Part shown: positions 33,455 to 42,406 of the stretch, one piece after another
Layout: each line of letters opens with the position of its first letter
How positions within the stretch are numbered: the stretch's first letter is position 1
Assembly (NCBI GenBank): GCA_963782605.1
Contig: CAWAKK010000005.1
Span: 62,001 to 126,000, forward strand
Length of the DNA: 64,000 nt
From: JBDTSW01 sp963782605
GTDB taxonomy: Bacteria > Actinomycetota > Thermoleophilia > Solirubrobacterales > 70-9
Direction of reading: 5' to 3'
Notes under the pieces: model-generated
What the model saw: the letters and a program-made list of their open reading frames with translations, nothing else
Databases searched by the model: none
Told to the model about the DNA's origin: nothing
Translations under genes and position numbers: made by a program

Positions 33455-34643
33455 ATGGCAAGGGGGCGAGACACGGGCATGCGGCGGGTGATCCTGACCG
33501 GCGGCGAGTACCTGGGCGGCCTTGCGGCGGTGCGGGCTCTCAGGGCCGCCGGATACGACCCCTGGGTCGCCGGCAGCCGTAGCGCGAGCTACGCCGGTCG
33601 CTCTCGCTCGGCGGGTGGAGTGGTGCCGGTACCCGAACCGCACAAGGACGCGGAGGGCTTCAGCAGAGGGCTGGCGGATGCTGCCTCGCGGCTTGGGGCG
33701 GTGGCGATTCTGCCGGGCACCGACGGCGCCCACCTCGCCCTCGCTTCCCACGCCGAGCTGTTCCCGGGCAGGGTCGCGCTCGGCACCTGCGCGCTCGAGA
33801 TCGTAGAGCGGGCGGTTGACAAGGAGTGGCTGAGGCGGGCCACGGCGCCAGCCGGCCTCAAGACCCCCCCGACCGTGTCCGTCACGGCGTCCGACGTCGA
33901 ACGAGGCGCCGCAGACCTCCGCCTACCAGCGGTCGTAAAGCCGGCACGCTCGGAGATGCGCGTCGATCACGGGCGGCTCCGGCACTTCCGCGTGCGGCGG
34001 GTCGAGAGCCAGTGCGGAGCTCGCCGGCGCCCTGCGCAAGCTCCCGCGGGCACGCGGGCTCGTCCAGCCCTATCTCGACGGACCGATCTTCGGTGTCAAC
34101 GGCGTCTCGTGGGGGGGCGAAGTGGTGTGCGCGGTGCACCAGATCGCGGACCGAGTCTGGCCTCCGGACTGCGGCGTGGTCTCATACGCCCAGACCGTTC
34201 CACCCGATCCGGAGCTTGAGGAAGCCACTCAGCGCCTCCTCCGTGGGCTGCGCTGGAGCGGCCTCTTCAATCTCCAGTTCATCGCGCGCGACGGCGAGCG
34301 CTACGTGATCGACCTCAACCCCCGCGTGTACCTCTCGCTCGCGCTCGCGTGGCGCGCCGGCCTCAATCTCCCTGCGATCTGGGTCTCGCTCATGCTCGGC
34401 GAGCCGGTCTCGGCGCATGGATATCGCGAGGGGGTTCGCTTTCGTTCCGAGATTCACGACCTGCGGGCCGTCCTGGCCGCCCTGAGACGGGGAGAGCGCC
34501 GGCGCGCCCTCGCGGGACTGGTGCCACGGCGCGGGACGGCGCACGCACTGTGGTCGGTGAGCGATCCGATGCCCGTCGTGACGGAGCTGGCGCACTTTCG
34601 AAGCTGGCTGGGACGGCGGAGCCGGGCGCGATTCGATCGGTGA
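33455..34643 (+). CDS. ATP-grasp carboxylate-amine ligase-like protein (one +1 frame interruption)
   Basis: Reads in two frames, joined by one surplus base near 34007 (GTCGAGAGCC for GTCGAGGCC). The corrected protein is 395 aa. The N-terminal pre-ATP-grasp domain has RRVILTGGEYLGGLAAVRAL. The ATP-grasp part has LPAVVKPARSE (ATP-binding Lys), GLVQPYLDGPIFGVNGVSW and the metal-binding motif YVIDLNPRVYLSLALAW (NPR). This is the CarB/PurT-like ligase superfamily acting on an acid plus an amine; the substrate is unknown. ATG 33479 is an alternative start. Convergent with a second ATP-grasp gene 75 nt away. Confidence 0.75.
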
Positions 34644-34718
34644 CGCCTGGCGGCACGCCGGTTGCTCACGGCTGCGCCCGTGCCCGAGTGGGTTCGGGCG
34701 TTCAGACGCGCGGTCGGG

Positions 34719-35837
34719 TCACGGGCCGATGCCGAAGAGGTGGCGCAGGATCCTCTCGGAGGCCTCGTGGGAGGGAGCTCCATCGCGCATCCCGTTGATC
34801 ACGTAGAGGCTCGGGGTGGTGTTGACCTCGTTGATCACGGTGCCTGCCCCAGTCCGCAGATCGGGGACGATCAGGTCGACCCCCGACAGCACGGGTCCGA
34901 GGACGTTGGCGGCGGCCAGCGCCATGTCGCGATGATCGGGAAGGAGGCTTTCGGTCATCTCGACGATCTCGCCGCCCTCGTCCGCGTTGCAGACATCGCT
35001 GAGCCAGACGTCTCGGCCTTCGGGCGCAACCGAGGTGGGCCCCAGTCCCTGGCGCCTCAGGATGCGCTTCGCCTCGCCGTCCAGGCGGATCGGGCGCAGC
35101 AGCCGGTTCTCGGGAGTGCCCGCTCGCCAAAGCGCGTTCTTGCGCTCCACGAGCGACGCCACGGACGCGCTTCCGTCGCCGGTGACGTGCGCGGGCACAC
35201 GGTGGACCGCCCCGATGACAGAGCCCGCCAGGACCGTGACCCGCAGGTGCTCGCCCGCGACCTGCTGCTCGACAACGACGCCACGCAGATGAACGGCCGC
35301 TCTGGCAAACCCGGCACGGAAGCTGCGCCGCGTGGTGATGTTCAGGGTGACCCCCGCGCCTCCGGAGGTCCCTCGGGCCGGCTTTGTCACGACCGGCTTG
35401 TCGAGCTGGGCGAAGAAGCGCTGCGCGCGGTCGTAGCCGGTCAGCTCGAATGCGGCGGAGGGGGGCACCGGTAGGCCGGCCTCGGCGAGGAGGGCAGCGG
35501 TCAGCGCCTTGTCTCCGCAGGCGAAGAAGGGGACCAGCGGCTCGAAGGCGAGGTTGGACGCATAGGCGTACGACACCTCGTCTCCGCGGGTGAGCCTGAG
35601 CATGTCGCCGGGTAACCGCTCGACGCCGACCTCCAGACGCTCACCCGCCGCCCGCAGGCTGGCGATGTTCAGGTCCGTCGCCGTGGGCACACCGCCGCTG
35701 CCTTGCAACAGGCTTCGGGCGCGGCGGGCGTCAGACACCGCTCGCCGTATCCCCACGTTGACGGCCAAGGCCGCGAACGACGCGGATCTCCGACTGCGGT
35801 TCGGCAAGCGGGCAGTATCGGCATCTGACTTAGCCAC
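34719..35837 (-). CDS. ATP-grasp protein, cyanophycin-synthetase/glutathione-synthase-like
   Basis: A 372-aa ATP-grasp ligase. Key stretches are DKPVVTKPARGTSGGAGVTL (ATP-binding Lys and Gly-rich loop), VVVEQQVAGEHLRVTVLAG, and the metal site VDLIVPDLRTGAGTVINEVN followed by TTPSLY. This resembles the central ATP-grasp domain of cyanophycin synthetase without its Mur-ligase half. Such stand-alone proteins can extend peptides or modify amino acids; no substrate clue here beyond the convergent second ATP-grasp gene. Confidence 0.75.
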   Translation of the reverse strand: MAKSDADTARLPNRSRRSASFAALAVNVGIRRAVSDARRARSLLQGSGGVPTATDLNIASLRAAGERLEVGVERLPGDMLRLTRGDEVSYAYASNLAFEPLVPFFACGDKALTAALLAEAGLPVPPSAAFELTGYDRAQRFFAQLDKPVVTKPARGTSGGAGVTLNITTRRSFRAGFARAAVHLRGVVVEQQVAGEHLRVTVLAGSVIGAVHRVPAHVTGDGSASVASLVERKNALWRAGTPENRLLRPIRLDGEAKRILRRQGLGPTSVAPEGRDVWLSDVCNADEGGEIVEMTESLLPDHRDMALAAANVLGPVLSGVDLIVPDLRTGAGTVINEVNTTPSLYVINGMRDGAPSHEASERILRHLFGIGP

Positions 35838-36014
35838 GCGCTCATCGGACCCGTACTTCGCTGGTCAAGCGTCCCCAGTCCCGGCGTTCGGGCCTCGTCG
35901 GTACGTCGGGCCCAAGGTTATCGCCGCGTCGAGGACCCCGCGCGCGAGGAGCTACCCGAGCGCATCTCGCCCAACGGCGCGGTCGAGACCTACCAGAACT
36001 ATGATCGGCGTGCC

Positions 36015-36443
36015 GTGGAGGCCCCTGCCGATGATGCCACCGAGCTGCGCCTCGAGTTGCCGCCCGAGCCAACCAGCGTGCCGCGCGCGCGTCACGCCGT
36101 CAGCGAGCTCGCCGGAAAGCTCGGGGCAGAGATCGACTCGGTGGCGCTGGCGGTGAGCGAGGCGGTGGGCAACGCGGTCCTGCACGGCTTTCGCGGGCGC
36201 AAGGGCGGGCGGATCTCGGTGCGTGCGGGGCCGGTCGAGACGGACCTGGTGGTCGTGGTGGCCGACGACGGCGTGGGCATGGTCCCGCACGTCGAGAGCC
36301 GCGGCCTCGGGATGGGCACTTCGCTGATCACCCGGATGGCGACCGAGGCGAGGTTCCAGTCCTCTCACAGGGGCACGACGGTAACGATGCGCTTCGCCCT
36401 CCCGGGAGGCGCGCAGGGTGGAGGTGGCGAGAGCGATGCCTGA
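36015..36443 (+). CDS. Anti-sigma-factor serine kinase, RsbW/SpoIIAB-like
   Basis: A 142-aa GHKL ATPase. The N box EAVGNAVLHGF, G1 box VVADDGVGM and G2 region GLGMGTSLI are intact. In partner switching such proteins bind a sigma factor and phosphorylate a STAS antagonist. GTG 36015 is used; the frame is open back to 35829 without another start codon. It overlaps the next gene by 8 nt. First gene of a three-gene module; no sigma factor gene is adjacent. The 177-nt gap upstream contains no supported gene. Confidence 0.85.
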   Translation: MEAPADDATELRLELPPEPTSVPRARHAVSELAGKLGAEIDSVALAVSEAVGNAVLHGFRGRKGGRISVRAGPVETDLVVVVADDGVGMVPHVESRGLGMGTSLITRMATEARFQSSHRGTTVTMRFALPGGAQGGGGESDA

Positions 36444-36819
36444 GCAGCCGCAGCTCGAGATCGGAATCGAGACAAGGCCGGTGGACGGCGCGGAGGTGGC
36501 GTTCGTCACCCCCACCGGTGACATCGACCTCTCCACCGCCGACGAGCTGGCCGGGGCGATGGCCTCTCCCGCCTGCCAGCGCGCCGAGAAGGTCGTGCTC
36601 GACCTGCGCGCGGTGCCGTTCATGGACTCGAGCGGCTTTCGGGTCGTGATGATCGCCGTGCGCGACAACGAGCCGAACTTCGCCGCGGTCATCACCCCGT
36701 ACTCATCCGTGGCGAAGCTGCTGGAGCTGGTGGACGCGGGGGGGCGGATCCAGGTCGCAGCCGACAAGGACGAGGCGCTGCGCAAGCTCGGGGTGGGCGG
36801 CACGGATGCCGGAGGCTGA
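36436..36819 (+). CDS. STAS-domain anti-sigma factor antagonist, RsbV/SpoIIAA-like
   Basis: A 127-aa STAS protein with TPTGDIDLSTADELAGAM and LDLRAVPFMDSSGFRVVM. The Ser in the DSSG loop is the usual phosphorylation site for the upstream kinase and dephosphorylation site for the downstream phosphatase. ATG 36436 overlaps the kinase stop by 8 nt, and its own 3' end overlaps the phosphatase gene by 14 nt. Confidence 0.88.
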   Translation: MPEQPQLEIGIETRPVDGAEVAFVTPTGDIDLSTADELAGAMASPACQRAEKVVLDLRAVPFMDSSGFRVVMIAVRDNEPNFAAVITPYSSVAKLLELVDAGGRIQVAADKDEALRKLGVGGTDAGG

Positions 36820-38965
36820 GGCACCAGGCGGGCTCGCCCTCGCCCAGGCCGAGGATCACTTCGCCGCGATCGTCGCGAACTCCGACGACGCGATCCTGAG
36901 CAAGGACCGCGACGGCATCATCACGAGCTGGAACCCCGCGGCCGAGCGGATGTACGGGTACGCGGCCGAGGAGGCGGTGGGGCGGCCGATCTCGATCCTC
37001 ATCCCGCAGCACAGGGTGGGGGAGGAGCGGGTGATCCTGGCGCGCGTGCTGAGCGGGGAGCCGGTCGACCACTACGAGACCGAGCGGGTCACCAAAGCTG
37101 GCCGCATGCTGAACGTGTCGCTCACCGTCTCGCCGGTGCGCGACGCGGAGGGGACGGCGGTGGGCGCTTCGGTGATCGCGCGCGACGTCACCGCCCGGCA
37201 GCGGGCGCTGGCGCTGGCGGGCGCGTTGCAGGAGGTGAGCACGGAGCTCGCGAGCGAGCTCGCGAGCGAGCGCATCATCGACCTGGTACTGCGCAACGTG
37301 ACCGGAGCGCTCGGCGCGTCCGCGGGCGCCGTGGGCCTGGTCGCCGGAGACGAGATCGAGCTGGCGGGCAACGTCGGGCACTCGCAGTCGGGCCTTGCCG
37401 GCTGGGAGCGTTTTCCCGTGAGCGCCGAGGTGCCGATGGCGCGCGTGGTGCGCTCCGGGGAAGCGCTCTGGGCGGGCAGCGCGGAGGCCCTCACCGAGCG
37501 GTTCCCGTCGCTCGCCGAGGCGTCGATCAGGCTGCCGTCGCTCGCCGTGCTGCCGCTCACCGCGGCGGGCACCACGTTCGGCGCGCTCTCGGTCTCGTTC
37601 TCAGAGCCGCGCGAGTTCGAACTCGAGGAGCGCGCCTTCCTGATGGCCGCCTGCCAGCAGGCGGCGTACGCGATGGAGCGTGCCCGGCGCTTCGAGGCGG
37701 AGCGGCTGATCGCCGAGCGCCAGCGGTTCCTGGCCGAGGCGGGCGAGCTCCTCGCGGAGTCGCTCGACCCCAGCGAGGCGCTCAGCCGGATCGCGACCCT
37801 GGCGGTGCGGCACATCGCGGACTGGTGTGGCGTTGACATGCTCGACGAGGAGGGGGAGCTGCGCCCCGTGGCCGTCGCTCACGCCGATCCGGAGCAGGTG
37901 CGGCTCGCGGAGGAGCTGCGCGAGCGCTACCCGCCCGACCCCGACAGCGAGACAGGGGTCCCGAACGTGATCCGGACGGGGGTGAGCGAGCTCTACCCGG
38001 AGATCCCTGACGAGCTCCTGCGAGAGAGCGCCGAGGACGAGGAGCACGAGCGGCTGCTCCGTGCGCTGGGGCTCACATCGGGAATGGTGGTGCCGCTGCG
38101 CGCCCGCGGCCGCGTGTTCGGTGCGATCACCTTCGTCGCCTCGGACCCGGCCCGCAGCTACGACGAGAGCGACGTGGCCTTCGCCGAGGACCTCGCCCGA
38201 CGGGCGGCGCTCGCCGTCGACAACGCCATGCTGTTCCGTCGCGAGCACGACGCGGCGGTGACCCTGCAGCGGTCGCTGCTACCGGAGTCGCTGCCAGAGA
38301 TCGCCGGGATCGAGCTCGACGCCCGCTACCGCCCCGCGGCGCCGGGGCTCGAGGTGGGCGGCGATTGGTACGAGGTGGTGGGGGCGGGGGATGGGTCGGT
38401 CGCGGTGACGATCGGCGACGTGGCGGGCCGCGGCGTGCGGGCCGCCTCGGTGATGGGCCGCATCCGCCTCGCCCTGCGTGCGTATGTGCTCGATGGACAC
38501 GGTCCCGGCGAGGCGCTGGCGAGGCTCGACCGCCTCATGAAGGACCAGACCCGCCCCGAGATGGTCACCCTCTTTCACCTCCAGTACGAGCCGGAGTCGC
38601 GGCGCGCGCGCTACGTGCGGGCCGGCCACCCACCGGCCCTCATCCTGCGCCCCGGCGGCGAGGTCACCGAGCTCGCTGGGGCGGGCCCGCCTCCCCTTGG
38701 GATCCTCGACGACGTGGAGTTCGAGGAACACTCCGTGGAGGTGCCGCCCGGAAGCCTGGTCGTGCTCTATACGGACGGCCTCATCGAGCGCCGCGAGAGC
38801 GACCTGGACAGTGGGTTGGACCACCTCAAGCGCACCCTCGCCTCCGCTCCTGCAGGAGCCACCGAGTGCCTCGACTGGATCGAGCGGACGCTGGAGACGA
38901 AAGCGATCCCAGACGACGTCGCCATGCTCGCGATGGCGACGGGGAAAGCCGAAGCGGCCGCGTAG
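36806..38965 (+). CDS. PAS-GAF-GAF-SpoIIE/RsbU-type serine phosphatase
   Basis: A 719-aa signalling phosphatase. The PAS domain (about 12-130: IITSWNPAAERMYGYAAEEA) is followed by GAF 1 (about 150-290), GAF 2 (about 300-475) and a PP2C/SpoIIE catalytic domain (about 490-715) with EVGGDWYEVV, VTIGDVAGRGVRAASVM and VVLYTDGLIERRE, which include the metal-binding aspartates. No membrane segment, so a cytosolic sensor. It should dephosphorylate the STAS protein encoded just upstream. PAS and GAF domains imply sensing of redox, light or a small ligand, but the ligand cannot be read from the sequence. Confidence 0.9.
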   Translation: MPEAEAPGGLALAQAEDHFAAIVANSDDAILSKDRDGIITSWNPAAERMYGYAAEEAVGRPISILIPQHRVGEERVILARVLSGEPVDHYETERVTKAGRMLNVSLTVSPVRDAEGTAVGASVIARDVTARQRALALAGALQEVSTELASELASERIIDLVLRNVTGALGASAGAVGLVAGDEIELAGNVGHSQSGLAGWERFPVSAEVPMARVVRSGEALWAGSAEALTERFPSLAEASIRLPSLAVLPLTAAGTTFGALSVSFSEPREFELEERAFLMAACQQAAYAMERARRFEAERLIAERQRFLAEAGELLAESLDPSEALSRIATLAVRHIADWCGVDMLDEEGELRPVAVAHADPEQVRLAEELRERYPPDPDSETGVPNVIRTGVSELYPEIPDELLRESAEDEEHERLLRALGLTSGMVVPLRARGRVFGAITFVASDPARSYDESDVAFAEDLARRAALAVDNAMLFRREHDAAVTLQRSLLPESLPEIAGIELDARYRPAAPGLEVGGDWYEVVGAGDGSVAVTIGDVAGRGVRAASVMGRIRLALRAYVLDGHGPGEALARLDRLMKDQTRPEMVTLFHLQYEPESRRARYVRAGHPPALILRPGGEVTELAGAGPPPLGILDDVEFEEHSVEVPPGSLVVLYTDGLIERRESDLDSGLDHLKRTLASAPAGATECLDWIERTLETKAIPDDVAMLAMATGKAEAAA

Positions 38966-38989
38966 CCCTGCTAGAAGTCACTCCGAAGC

Positions 38990-40123
38990 ATGGATTCGCC
39001 ACCCGCCCTCCACTCCCGCGTCGATCGGATCGCAGTCGTCGGCCTTGGCAATGTCGGCCGGCTGATCGCCGACATGCTTGTCGAACGCGGGTTCGAGGTG
39101 CGGGAGGTCGACGCCGACGAGAGCCGGGTCGCCGCTGAGCGCGGGTCGGTTCTGGACGTCAGCGACCCTGCTGCGCTCGAGGAGGTCTTCGGGGGCGTCG
39201 ACGCGGTCATCTCGTGTCTGCCCCACTACCTGAACGCCGTGACTGTCGGGGCTGCTCATGCCGCCGGGGTCCACTACGTGGACCTGTCAGAAGACGTCGC
39301 CACCTCGCGCACCGTAAGGCAGCTCGCGCGGAGCTCGAACACGATCTTCATGCCGGGCTGCGGCCTCGCCCCAGGGTTCATCTGCATGGTCGGCGGCGCG
39401 CTTGCGGCCAGCCTCGAGACCGTTGATCGGATCGAGCTGCGCGTCGGCGCCCTTCCGCGCAGCCCGAACAATGCGCTCGCCTATGCGTGCAACTGGTCTC
39501 CCGACGGGCTCGTCAACGAGTATCTGAATGACTGCGAGCAGCTGCGTGGAGGCGAGCTCGTGACCGTGCCGTCGCTCTCGGACCTGGAGACGATCGTGAT
39601 CGACGGCGCGACCTACGAGGCTTTCACCACCTCCGGCGGCCTCGGGACGATGTGCGACACGTTCGCCGGACGTGTCGACAGCCTCGACTACAAGACGATC
39701 CGGTATCCGGGGCACCGCCACCTGATGCGATTCATGCTGCGAGAGCTTGATCTAGGCCGGCAGCGAGAGGAGGCCGTGCGGCTCCTCGCGGACGCCTATC
39801 CTCCGGTCCAGGACGATCTGGTGATCGTCTACGCGGCGGCCGATGGGAACAGCGAGGGACGCCGCGCCCGCGAGGAATTCGTCCGCGTTTACCGGCCGCG
39901 GCTCGTCGCCGGCGCCGCCCGGACCGCCATCGCTTGGGCGACAGCGGCGGGTGCGGTCGGGATGGTCGAGTTGCTTGCCGAGGGCTCGCTGGCGGAGTCC
40001 GGCCTCATTCGCCAGGAAGACGTGTCGCTCGACGCCTTCCTAGCCACCTCAGCCGGTCAGCTGCTGGCGCGCGAGCCCTACGCGGAGGTGCGTGACGGCA
40101 GCCCGCTGCTGCCAGTCGCTTGA
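38990..40123 (+). CDS. Saccharopine-dehydrogenase-like oxidoreductase
   Basis: A 377-aa NAD(P)-dependent enzyme of the saccharopine/lysine dehydrogenase family. The Rossmann motif VVGLGNVGRLIADML at about residue 15 and AVISCLPHYLNAVTVGAAHA are characteristic, as is MPGCGLAPGFICMVGGALA, which precedes the catalytic domain. Members form or split saccharopine, or oxidise lysine to the semialdehyde. Convergent (46-nt overlap) with the operon encoding an ALDH7-type dehydrogenase, whose substrate is the next intermediate, so lysine catabolism is the best reading. No lysine-ketoglutarate reductase is seen here. Confidence 0.82.
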   Translation: MDSPPALHSRVDRIAVVGLGNVGRLIADMLVERGFEVREVDADESRVAAERGSVLDVSDPAALEEVFGGVDAVISCLPHYLNAVTVGAAHAAGVHYVDLSEDVATSRTVRQLARSSNTIFMPGCGLAPGFICMVGGALAASLETVDRIELRVGALPRSPNNALAYACNWSPDGLVNEYLNDCEQLRGGELVTVPSLSDLETIVIDGATYEAFTTSGGLGTMCDTFAGRVDSLDYKTIRYPGHRHLMRFMLRELDLGRQREEAVRLLADAYPPVQDDLVIVYAAADGNSEGRRAREEFVRVYRPRLVAGAARTAIAWATAAGAVGMVELLAEGSLAESGLIRQEDVSLDAFLATSAGQLLAREPYAEVRDGSPLLPVA

Positions 40124-42363
40124 ACGGAGCCTACGAGCGCACGCGCGGCCGCATCGATCTCGGCTTCTTGCAGGAGGACGTGGTCAGCGGCTGCCCCCAA
40201 CGGAATAAAGGAGTCCTGGCTAGTCACCCGCGAGATCGTCCCCTCGAAGTTCGCGTCGACGAGCGCGCCCACGACGCCCTCGGAGACCCCGCCGCTCCGG
40301 CGCGTCTCATCCACGATCAGCACGCGTCCGGTCGCTTCGGCCTCTCGGAGGATGTCGGCGACCGGCAGTGGGACGAGCCAGCGTAGGTCCACCACGCGCA
40401 CATCGATCCCATCGTCGGCGAGTCGCTGCGCGACGCGCAGCGACATGTACGTGCCGTTGGCGAATGTGACGATCGTCAGGTCGCTGCCGTCGCCGTGGAC
40501 TCGTGCCGAGCCAATTGGAGCGTGAGCGGCCGACCATTCGCTTGGTGGGGGATACGGTGCGACCCAGCCACCATCGTCCGGGCCAAGCAGATCACGGGTG
40601 TGGTAGAGCGCGATCGGCTCTAGAAAGACGCATGTCGATCCGTCAACGGCCGCGGACGTAAGGCAGGTGCGAAGCACGGCCGCCGCGTCGTCCGGTCGCG
40701 CTGGAGACGCCACGACGATCCCGGGTATGTCTCGGAGGACCGCCACGGCGTCGTCGTTGTGGAAATGGCCGCCGAAGCCCTTTTGGTAGCCGTATCCGGC
40801 GATCCGCAGCACCATCGGGTTGTGGTACTGGCCATTGGAGAAGAACGGCAAGGTCGCGCCCTCGCCTCGAAGCTGATCCTCGGCATTGTGCAGATAGGCC
40901 AGGTACTGGATCTCAGGAACCGGAAGCAGGCCGGAGACGCCGCAACCGAGCGCGACGCCGAGGATCGTCTGTTCGTCGAGCAGCGTGTCGAAGACGCGAG
41001 TGATGCCGAACCGGCGCTGCAGTCCACGGGTGACGCCGTAGACGCCTCCCTTATGAGCAACGTCTTCGCCGAACACCAGTAGCTCGGGCCGGGCTGCGAG
41101 TGCATCGGTCAATGTCGCGTTGATCGACTCGGCCAATGTCAGCGGGCCTGCTTCCTCCGGAAGTCTCCCTCCGAACGTGCTCGCCCTCGCGTCCGGCCTC
41201 GCCGCCCGAGTCAAGTTCTTGGCGACCTCTTGCGGCCGTTGTCGAGTGATCGGCTCCATCACCTCTGATGCGCTCTGAAGCCGTCGTTGATCGGCTGCCT
41301 CGTCCGCCAGGCGGCGCACGTCCGCTGCGACTGCGTCGTGCCTGGCGATCAGCTCGCTGGGCTCGGCGATCCCGGCCTCCGCGAGCAGGCGCGCGGCGTG
41401 GACGAGGGGATCGCGCTGCAGGTCCTCGCCGATCTCGGTACCGCTGCGATAACCGATCTCGGCGTCGGTGCCCGCATGACCCAGGAAGCGAACGCACCGG
41501 AGGTGGAGAAACGCGGGGCGGCGCGAGCTGCGCACGTATTCGGCTGCCGCCAGGGCCGCGTCATAGGCGCCTGCGATGTCTGTCCCCTCGGCGCTGAAAT
41601 AGCGCAGATGTGGCCGATTCGACCAAGCTACGTTCACCCAGTCGCGAGGCGTGCGGACGCTGATGCCGAAGCCGTTGTCCTCGCAGCAGAACAGCACAGG
41701 CATCCGCAGCCCCTGGTGCACGGTGTACTCGGCGGCGTTCAAAGCTCCCAGGGCAGTCGAGTGGTTGAGCGAAGCATCGCCGAATGAGCAGGCCACGATC
41801 GCGTCCGCCGGCCACGCCGGGCTGACGCTGATCCGCTGCGCGCGCTCGATCGCGAACCCGACCCCCATCGCACGGGGCATATGAGACGCGATCGTTGAGG
41901 TCTGAGGGATCACCGCGAGCGCGTGGTTGCCGAACACCTTGTGTCGGCCGCCGGAAATCGGCTCATCTGCCGCGGCGACCAGACCGAGGAGGATGTCCCG
42001 CAATGGCGTGGAGCCCGAGACCTGCTGAGCCCGCGCGCAGTAGAACCCACCCGATCGGTAATGGAGGAGCGCTGGATCGGTGGGTCTGAGCGCCGCTGCG
42101 ATCGCGGCGTTTGACTCGTGGCCCGCGGAGCCGATCGTGTAGACGCCGGGGCCCTCCTTCCGCAGGTAGCGCGCGGCCAGGTCGAGATTCCTGCTTGCCA
42201 GCATCGCGTCGAACAACGCGAGGGCCATCCGCGCGGTCAGCCGGGTGCCGTCGCGCACCGGCTGATCGAGCTCTGAGTCGCGAGCCCCTCCGCTGCTGAG
42301 CGCAGCCACGCGCTCGCGGAAGTGACGCTCGAGCGCTTGCTCCGGTGTCTCGGTCGCCGCCAA
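40078..42363 (-). CDS. 2-oxo-acid dehydrogenase E1, alpha and beta subunits fused
   Basis: A 761-aa ThDP enzyme. The alpha-like half (about 1-370) has the ThDP motif CSFGDASLNHSTALGALNAA ending in CCEDNGFGIS. The beta-like half (about 395-745) starts with LTLAESINATLTDAL and contains VFGEDVAHKGGVYGVT. Fusion is known for some actinobacterial and Chloroflexi-type E1 proteins but is not the usual two-gene form. No E2 or E3 gene is in the window. Last gene of a leftward operon with ALDH7 and an FAD oxidase; a role on 2-oxoadipate or a branched 2-oxo acid would fit but is unproven. TTG start. Confidence 0.85.
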   Translation of the reverse strand: MAATETPEQALERHFRERVAALSSGGARDSELDQPVRDGTRLTARMALALFDAMLASRNLDLAARYLRKEGPGVYTIGSAGHESNAAIAAALRPTDPALLHYRSGGFYCARAQQVSGSTPLRDILLGLVAAADEPISGGRHKVFGNHALAVIPQTSTIASHMPRAMGVGFAIERAQRISVSPAWPADAIVACSFGDASLNHSTALGALNAAEYTVHQGLRMPVLFCCEDNGFGISVRTPRDWVNVAWSNRPHLRYFSAEGTDIAGAYDAALAAAEYVRSSRRPAFLHLRCVRFLGHAGTDAEIGYRSGTEIGEDLQRDPLVHAARLLAEAGIAEPSELIARHDAVAADVRRLADEAADQRRLQSASEVMEPITRQRPQEVAKNLTRAARPDARASTFGGRLPEEAGPLTLAESINATLTDALAARPELLVFGEDVAHKGGVYGVTRGLQRRFGITRVFDTLLDEQTILGVALGCGVSGLLPVPEIQYLAYLHNAEDQLRGEGATLPFFSNGQYHNPMVLRIAGYGYQKGFGGHFHNDDAVAVLRDIPGIVVASPARPDDAAAVLRTCLTSAAVDGSTCVFLEPIALYHTRDLLGPDDGGWVAPYPPPSEWSAAHAPIGSARVHGDGSDLTIVTFANGTYMSLRVAQRLADDGIDVRVVDLRWLVPLPVADILREAEATGRVLIVDETRRSGGVSEGVVGALVDANFEGTISRVTSQDSFIPLGAAADHVLLQEAEIDAAARALVGSVQATGSSGLPSRTSA

Positions 42364-42406
42364 AACTGCCCTCTACGCCCGGCGGATCAGCAGGACGGCA
42401 CGGACC

